Shown piece after piece: positions 58,891 to 64,000 of a stretch of DNA of 64,000 bases. The notes under the pieces are model-generated. The model did not search any database. It was not told the DNA's origin and was given only the letters and a program-made list of their open reading frames with translations. The translations under genes were made by a program, and so were the position numbers. Each line of letters begins with the position of its first letter. Position 1 is the stretch's first letter. The stretch is from a virus. Location of the stretch: the IMG/VR virus record IMGVR_UViG_3300008448_011250, positions 1 through 64,000 of that record. One strand, given 5' to 3'.

Positions 58891-59741
58891 TGGAAGTATA
58901 TCAAGATTTTGCTAACAATGTACATATAACAGCTAAAGAAATAAATATCGGAAGCAATGTTCGTTTTGGTAAGGATATCAAAATAAATGTACGAGGAACA
59001 TTTGAAGTTGGTAATAATAGTATCATAGGCGATCGTTTTACTGCAAATGCCGAAGAACTTATTATTGGAGAATATTTTTATAATGGGCCAACTGATTCTA
59101 GGGGTATGGTAATAGGCGGCGGAGGAGCTAACTTTCCATATGCAAAATTAAAAATAGGCGATCGGGTTGTTTGTCATACAGGACATATAAATCTTGCAAG
59201 TCCAGTTACAATTGGAAATGATGTAGGTTTATCTCATGACGTCGATTTGATTACGCACGGATTTTGGTATTCTATTTTAGAAGGATATCCTAGAGTATTT
59301 AAAGACATCAATATTGGAAATAATGTTATTGTAGGGTGGAAAACAGTTATTATGAGTGGCGTTACAATAGCCGATAATACAGTAATTGGTTCGAATTCAA
59401 CCGTAACAAAATCTTTGTTAGAATCTAAAGCCATTTACGCCGGCTCTCCTGCTAAGTTAATTAAACATATCACTGAACCTACGTTGCAAGAAAAACATCA
59501 AATGCTTGAATCTTTGATTGCAGATTTTAAAGATTTAATGTCATATTACGATGTGCCAGAATTTACCATTAATGCACAATATCCATATTTATATATAAAT
59601 CAACTAAAGGTTAATGTTGATGATTTTAGTTATGAAGGCGAACATGATGCAATAACAGATGCATTCAGAGATTTTGCTAGAAGATATGGAATACGAATTT
59701 ATGTTCCACATGGTTTTAAATTTAATTTAACACGTAAATGA
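58890..59741 (+). CDS. Left-handed beta-helix acyltransferase with C-terminal extension
   Basis: A 283-residue protein. Hexapeptide-type repeats ([IV]GxxxxxG, e.g. IGSNVRFGKDI, VGNNSIIGDRF, IGNDVGLSHDV, IGNNVIVGWKTVIMSGVTIADNTVIGSNSTVTKSL) form residues 20-195, ending in AIYAGSPAKLIK, which is typical of maltose/serine acetyltransferase-type enzymes. It also has the conserved H in SHDVDLITHGF. Residues 200-283 add a helical, aromatic extension of unknown role. Acetylation of a sugar is the likely job. Confidence 0.85.
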   Translation: MEVYQDFANNVHITAKEINIGSNVRFGKDIKINVRGTFEVGNNSIIGDRFTANAEELIIGEYFYNGPTDSRGMVIGGGGANFPYAKLKIGDRVVCHTGHINLASPVTIGNDVGLSHDVDLITHGFWYSILEGYPRVFKDINIGNNVIVGWKTVIMSGVTIADNTVIGSNSTVTKSLLESKAIYAGSPAKLIKHITEPTLQEKHQMLESLIADFKDLMSYYDVPEFTINAQYPYLYINQLKVNVDDFSYEGEHDAITDAFRDFARRYGIRIYVPHGFKFNLTRK

Positions 59742-60370
59742 AATTTTTAAATTTTAATAGAGTATTATGTTTAAGTCCACATCCGGATGATACTGAATAT
59801 AGTATGGCGGGAGTTGTTTTAAAACATCAAGATACGCGCTTTGACATATTATGTATGACACAAGGAGGAGATTGCGATTTAACATCAGGAACAGGTCGTA
59901 TTCAAGAAGTACGTAATGCATGGTCTGCATCTAAAGCAAAAAATTATACATTGTTTTTCAGTGATGTTAAATATCTTAAAGAACGTGCAACTGACGAATG
60001 GATAAATTACATAGAAACCAATTTCACTAAAAACTTCGAATATGATTGTATTATGACTACTTCACAATGTGACAGTCATTTTGAACATGTTATAGTTTCT
60101 TCATTAGCAGCACCATTGGCACGAGTTAAACCATACAGTATCATTCAATATAAGTCGCCATCGACACTAGATAAATGGACTCCAAATTTATTTGTTTCTT
60201 TGGGAGATTTTTATTATATTAAGAAAAAGATGCTACAAGAGTTTAAGTCACAAACACATCATGAGTATTTTGGAGATTTTGTACTCGATGGTTTTCATAG
60301 TAATTTTCAATGTATGAAAAAAGGACAAGGATTTGTAGAATCATATAAAATAGTTACCATATATGAATAA
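59738..60370 (+). CDS. PIG-L/LmbE-type deacetylase
   Basis: A 210-residue zinc-dependent deacetylase. The motif SPHPDDTE (residues 13-20) gives zinc ligands H15 and D18, CMTQGGDCDLTSGTGRIQEVRNAWSA is the family second motif, and a C-terminal H (SQCDSHFEH) completes the zinc site. Such enzymes remove N-acetyl groups from GlcNAc-type sugars or mycothiol precursors. Next to an acyltransferase it suggests tailoring of an amino sugar. Confidence 0.85.
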   Translation: MKFLNFNRVLCLSPHPDDTEYSMAGVVLKHQDTRFDILCMTQGGDCDLTSGTGRIQEVRNAWSASKAKNYTLFFSDVKYLKERATDEWINYIETNFTKNFEYDCIMTTSQCDSHFEHVIVSSLAAPLARVKPYSIIQYKSPSTLDKWTPNLFVSLGDFYYIKKKMLQEFKSQTHHEYFGDFVLDGFHSNFQCMKKGQGFVESYKIVTIYE

Positions 60371-61142
60371 AATAGTATTGTATTGTAAATCATATGATAA
60401 AGATGTTCATCGTGCAAAAACGCTTTTGAATAGCATCATTCAATACAATACGGATAACATTCCTTTTTATATTTCCGTTCCAGAAAAAGATATTGAACTA
60501 TTTAAAACTGTTTTAGGAACTGAAAATTACGTATTGATAACAGATGAATCAATTGATGCTGATAATGAAGGATGGAAAGGTCAACAAATCGTAAAGAGTC
60601 AATTTTGGAAATTAGGCCTTTGTGAAAATTATGTATGTGTTGATTCTGATTGTTTTTTTATCAAGCCCTTTAGCATTAAAGATTTCATGTTTAATGATGA
60701 AACGCCATATACCATATGTCATGAATATAAATCATTCTTTGAATTTTTAGATAAGCATCCATTAGGTTTTGATCCATATGAATCATTTCTTAAAGAACGT
60801 TTGCATATCATGGAATTATTTGGTAGGGAAGGAGTTGTATATGATTTTGGCCCAGGTCCAACTATATGGTCTTCAACGGTATGGCAAAGTTTGGAAGAAA
60901 ATTATATTCAACCAAACGGACTTAAGTTTAGCGATCTAATACAAGCAAATGGATCTGAATTTACATGGTATGGTGAATGGTTATTACGTAGCCAGGTAAT
61001 TAGATTAATACCGAAAGGTCCACTATTTAAAAACTATCATTATCCAAATCAATTTGAATATGACAAACATTATGGGTATGATCTAGAAAGAATATCAAAA
61101 CTATACTTAGGAATAGGTATGCAATCAATTTATGAATTTTAA
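60363..61142 (+). CDS. DUF6492-like glycosyltransferase-type protein
   Basis: A 259-residue protein. It has VLYCKSYDKDVHRAKTLLNSI, then YISVPEKDIELF, WKGQQIVKSQFWKLGLCENYVCVDSDCFFIKPF with a D-S-D motif, and a tail ending in YHYPNQFEYDKHYG. This pattern is that of a DUF6492/GT-A-like family found in capsule clusters. It is probably a glycosyltransferase. It overlaps the neighbours on both sides. Confidence 0.7.
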   Translation: MNKIVLYCKSYDKDVHRAKTLLNSIIQYNTDNIPFYISVPEKDIELFKTVLGTENYVLITDESIDADNEGWKGQQIVKSQFWKLGLCENYVCVDSDCFFIKPFSIKDFMFNDETPYTICHEYKSFFEFLDKHPLGFDPYESFLKERLHIMELFGREGVVYDFGPGPTIWSSTVWQSLEENYIQPNGLKFSDLIQANGSEFTWYGEWLLRSQVIRLIPKGPLFKNYHYPNQFEYDKHYGYDLERISKLYLGIGMQSIYEF

Positions 61143-61773
61143 TGAAAAGTATAATATGAAAAAAAGTTTAGAAGAAATTAGTAAAAATTATCGTTCAGAC
61201 AAAGGATCTGTATATCATAACTATCTAGAAATTTATGAAAAATATTTTTCTAAATATCAAAATAAATTGAAAACTTTCTTAGAAATTGGATTATGGGAAG
61301 GCGAAAGTATTCGAATGTGGAGAGAGTATTTTACAACAGGTAATTTAGTCGGTGCAGATATTTTAGATTTATCTCATATAAAATTACCAAATACTAGTTT
61401 TCATGTTTGCGATCAGTCTGACAGACAACAATTGGAAGAACTAGTTCAAAAAACATACAACCAGTTTGATATTATAATCGACGATGGAGGACATATGATG
61501 CATCAACAACAAATTACACTAGGAACAATGTTTAAATATTTGAAACCAGGCGGCGTTTTTGTTATTGAAGATTTACACACATCAGGAAACCCAGCATATA
61601 CACGCCCGGGCGACACAGATACGTTAGAAATGTTGCATCATTATAATAATACAAAACAATTTGTAAGTAATTGTATGTTACCGGAAGAAATACGTTATCT
61701 AAATGAAAATATCAAAGAATTAAATATTGAATCAGGAAACGTTTCGCCAATTGCCTTTATTATTAAAAAATGA
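61132..61773 (+). CDS. SAM-dependent methyltransferase (macrocin-type)
   Basis: A 213-residue methyltransferase. YRSDKGSVYHNYLEIYEKYF, then FLEIGLWEGESIRMWREYF (SAM loop), GADILD, DIIIDDGGHMMHQQ and YLKPGGVFVIEDLHTS match the small O-methyltransferase group that includes macrocin O-methyltransferase-like enzymes. It could methylate a deoxysugar. ATG at 61156 is an alternative start that would drop eight residues; the 61132 start overlaps the previous gene. Confidence 0.82.
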   Translation: MNFNEKYNMKKSLEEISKNYRSDKGSVYHNYLEIYEKYFSKYQNKLKTFLEIGLWEGESIRMWREYFTTGNLVGADILDLSHIKLPNTSFHVCDQSDRQQLEELVQKTYNQFDIIIDDGGHMMHQQQITLGTMFKYLKPGGVFVIEDLHTSGNPAYTRPGDTDTLEMLHHYNNTKQFVSNCMLPEEIRYLNENIKELNIESGNVSPIAFIIKK

Positions 61774-62615
61774 AAAGTTGTATAATCTTTGCATGTACAA
61801 TCATTTCAGAATCTAGATTAATAGTTTTACATAGATTTTTAGAAACATTTAAACTACATTTTTCTGATTGTGATATTTTTATTGGAATCAATCCAAATAG
61901 TTTACAACATGTTGAGGAAATTATCGATTCATATGATTTAAATGTATTATCAATGCAACGATGTTCAGAAGAATTGTATTCATTCAGTGATGCATCTGCA
62001 TACCAAATAGCATTAAAACAATTATATCAATCTAAAAATGAATATGAGAATTATTGGTTTGTTCATACCAAAAGCGGTGTTAATGAACATAGTAACTATT
62101 TACGAGAATGGTATATTGGTAACTTTTTAGCAAAACGTAATTCAATAGAATCATTTATACAATCTTCACCGGGCGTCGGGTCGTATGGAATGTTAGGATT
62201 AGAATTTGATAAATCTAGAAACTACTCCGAAACTGATTGTGAAATTGACTTGTTTAAAAACGTAATAACATCGGAATTACCTTGCACTCACGCAAACTTT
62301 TTTTATATACATACGCTTTATGTAATTAATAAAAAACCAATGCAAAATTTTCTAAAATTGATATCAAATACGTGGTTCGATATAAAATTAGATCGTTATT
62401 ATTTCGAAGGAGTGTTTCCATTCATCGTTTCCAGATCTGGATACTTTCCGTATTTAGAAAATCGCTACAGTTGTTCATTTATTGACTTACAACCATATAT
62501 TGAACAATGGATTTCAGAAAATAATTTGGAAATATTCAAAAATTATACTAATATATTTAAAACGGATTTTACATTCGAACAACTTTATCCACCATATGTT
62601 AATAGCAACACTTAA
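61770..62615 (+). CDS. Unknown, glycosyltransferase-like protein
   Basis: A 281-residue protein. It has SRLIVLHRFLETFKLHFSDCDIFIGINPNS, a GT-A-like strand and turn, WFVHTKSGVNEHSNYLREWY in the middle, and a helical tail with LSNTWFDIKLDRYYFEG. No firm family is recognised, but size, fold pattern and position fit a further glycosyltransferase-related protein. Its end overlaps the next gene by 20 bases. Confidence 0.6.
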   Translation: MKSCIIFACTIISESRLIVLHRFLETFKLHFSDCDIFIGINPNSLQHVEEIIDSYDLNVLSMQRCSEELYSFSDASAYQIALKQLYQSKNEYENYWFVHTKSGVNEHSNYLREWYIGNFLAKRNSIESFIQSSPGVGSYGMLGLEFDKSRNYSETDCEIDLFKNVITSELPCTHANFFYIHTLYVINKKPMQNFLKLISNTWFDIKLDRYYFEGVFPFIVSRSGYFPYLENRYSCSFIDLQPYIEQWISENNLEIFKNYTNIFKTDFTFEQLYPPYVNSNT

Positions 62616-63318
62616 TCATAATCTTCCTGATTGGACAGATAATTTAGTTAATCAATTACAACGAGATCCACTATTTGCAGACTGCGAATTGATGGTATTA
62701 GATAACGGCTCATCAGAGCCTTTGGCAAATACAACAACACATCGCTTAGAAGAAAATGTATACTTCGGCGGAGGCTTCAATGTAGTACTTGATTATTTTT
62801 TACAAACAAAACATGAATACTTATATTTTCTAAACAATGATTTAGTATTCCACGGTCCTGCATTTTTAACTACATCATTACGAGAAGCACGAGAATCAGA
62901 TGCAGCAGTATATTCTGCAACTGTTATTAATGCATCAGTAGAACAATGTCATTGGCGACAAATGTGGAATTGGGGAACGGGTTTACGAGAAGTACGTTGG
63001 ATAGATTTTCAAGCTCCATTGATACGTAGAGACATTTTAGAACATATACAGCAATTTCCTGCAGAATTGATACATGGGTGGGGTTTAGATTTTTATGCTG
63101 GATGTGTTGCAGAATCATTAGGATTAAAAACCATAGTTTCAGATACCAATACAATTACACATATGAATTCATTGACTTTCAAGGAAAATAAAATTAATAT
63201 AGGAGTATCTGAATTTTGTCAACGGGCAGAACTTGGAATGTACAATTATTTTTCTAATTCTATATATAAAGATTTATACTTTGAATTGAGAAGTTACGGA
63301 GAAAATTACACAATATGA
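62596..63318 (+). CDS. Family 2 glycosyltransferase
   Basis: A 240-residue GT2 enzyme. The start is set at 62596, where MLIATLNHNLPDWTDNLVNQL gives the usual GT2 opening; the longer frame from 62482 lies inside the preceding gene and reads as unrelated sequence. DNGSSEPL is the nucleotide-binding aspartate region, YFLNNDLVF the metal-binding NND site (in place of DxD), then IRRDILEHIQ and WGLDFYAGCVAESLG. It ends in ATGA overlap with the next gene. Confidence 0.8.
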   Translation: MLIATLNHNLPDWTDNLVNQLQRDPLFADCELMVLDNGSSEPLANTTTHRLEENVYFGGGFNVVLDYFLQTKHEYLYFLNNDLVFHGPAFLTTSLREARESDAAVYSATVINASVEQCHWRQMWNWGTGLREVRWIDFQAPLIRRDILEHIQQFPAELIHGWGLDFYAGCVAESLGLKTIVSDTNTITHMNSLTFKENKINIGVSEFCQRAELGMYNYFSNSIYKDLYFELRSYGENYTI

Positions 63319-64000
63319 TTCAACTAAAAGGAACAAAAATAGTAGAAGTTCCATACTTTGCAGATCAATTAACTGATAATACAAAATCAGTACTAATAAT
63401 TGGAGAATGTCAAGGGGGGCATGAAGGAGTTTCAGAAACTATTCATGAAAAGGGTTTTTTAAACGTAGCTACTACGGATATTATGCCATCACTACCAGAA
63501 TATTGGTTAAGACAAAATACAGAATGGGAACATATACAATGTGACTTTATTGAGTTTGATGAATCAAACAAATATGATTTTGTAATTTCAATATCAGTAT
63601 TTGAACACTTCGGATTTTGGTTTGCTGGTAATCGTATGGCAAACGGATTAGTAGAAGATGATACATGTAGGTGGAATCACGATATATTAGGAATCAATAA
63701 AGCATGTAAACTTCTTAAAGATGCAAATTCAAAACTTATAATTACATTGCCAGCTGGGCCATATATGAATTATGAAGAATCTGGAGAACCATTTTTACGG
63801 TATTATGATTATCGTAGGCAGAATTTAATTAAACAAGAATTGCAAAGAAATGGATATTATGTTTCAAATGAAAAGTTCTTTTATTCCGCAGATTTCAATA
63901 CATGGGAAGAAATGTCTGCAGAAATAAATGATCCAAAATTTTATTCACATTATAATTTATATACACCTAATGTAATTTGGGGAGTAACAATTCAACAAAT
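63315..64000 (+). CDS. Methyltransferase-like protein, cut by window end
   Basis: The open frame runs from ATG 63315 (ATGA overlap with the previous gene) beyond the right edge, with at least 228 residues and no stop. SVLIIGECQGGHEGVSE is a Rossmann SAM-like loop, TTDIMPSLPEYW and VISISVFEHFGFWF are further methyltransferase motifs. It continues the glycan cluster outside the window. C-terminal features are unseen. Confidence 0.7.
   Translation, partial: MIQLKGTKIVEVPYFADQLTDNTKSVLIIGECQGGHEGVSETIHEKGFLNVATTDIMPSLPEYWLRQNTEWEHIQCDFIEFDESNKYDFVISISVFEHFGFWFAGNRMANGLVEDDTCRWNHDILGINKACKLLKDANSKLIITLPAGPYMNYEESGEPFLRYYDYRRQNLIKQELQRNGYYVSNEKFFYSADFNTWEEMSAEINDPKFYSHYNLYTPNVIWGVTIQQ

Noticed and set aside
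62482-62595. N-terminal extension of the last complete glycosyltransferase
   Set aside because: It reads through the previous gene in another frame and precedes the normal GT2 opening at 62596.
1-64000. tRNA genes, integrase or insertion sequences
   Set aside because: Gaps between genes are short (mostly under 110 bases) and no cloverleaf, transposase or integrase motif was found.

Overview
The window is a contiguous piece of an AT-rich, strictly one-direction (all + strand) genome of a T4-type contractile-tailed phage. T4 hallmarks found by motif and gene order are a gp23-like capsid protein, the gp13/gp14/gp15 neck and tail-completion set, gp18 sheath, gp19 tube, a gp32-like SSB, UvsX, gp41-like helicase, family B polymerase (gp43) and the gp45/gp44/gp62 clamp and clamp loader. 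Similarity to T4 itself is weak. The fibre proteins are rich in TGS/TASY repeats, so this looks like a divergent environmental T4-like lineage. The host cannot be read from the sequence. No rRNA, tRNA, CRISPR array, insertion sequence or integrase was seen. Both ends are cut inside genes.

Layout. Positions 2-6035 hold head and neck genes: scaffold end, capsid, PhoH, gp13, gp14, gp15. Positions 6026-15920 hold fibre or appendage genes, including four tandem paralogous beta-helix-type proteins. Positions 15970-27242 hold the tail: sheath, tube, tape-measure chaperone with a likely programmed frameshift, tape measure and baseplate genes. Positions 27269-30891 form an odd insert: a truncated family A (PolA-like) polymerase, a protein with a PD-(D/E)XK-like motif, a small conserved protein and a protein with a likely capsid-targeting tag. 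Positions 30996-50513 hold replication and nucleotide metabolism: SSB, UvsX, 5'-3' exonuclease, helicase, B12-dependent ribonucleotide reductase, FolE, QueD-like, QueE, thioredoxin, GroES, HPRT, polymerase B, DpdA-like transglycosylase, clamp, dUTPase and clamp loader. Positions 50550-52641 hold a second tagged protein, a RecB/Cas4-type nuclease and small genes. Positions 52673-64000 are a dense glycan cluster: glycosyltransferases, methyltransferases, SDR, acyltransferase and PIG-L deacetylase. It continues past the right edge.

How it works together. FolE, the QueD-like protein and QueE make a 7-deazaguanine precursor and DpdA would insert it into phage DNA, so the genome is probably guanine-modified. 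Two promoter-like classes are visible. A TATTTATAT(A/T)AAA element lies just before many virion genes, often right after a terminator (probable late promoters). A TATAAT/TATATT box lies only 5-7 bases before several ATGs, which suggests leaderless early or middle transcripts. L-x-E sites in the scaffold end, capsid N-terminus and two tagged proteins fit T4-type prohead proteolysis.

Best leads for new biology: the PolA-like plus nuclease-like pair inside the virion gene block, the +1 frameshift site in the tape-measure chaperone, the shared N-terminal capsid tag, and the large phage-borne glycan cluster with a glycosyltransferase beside DpdA.
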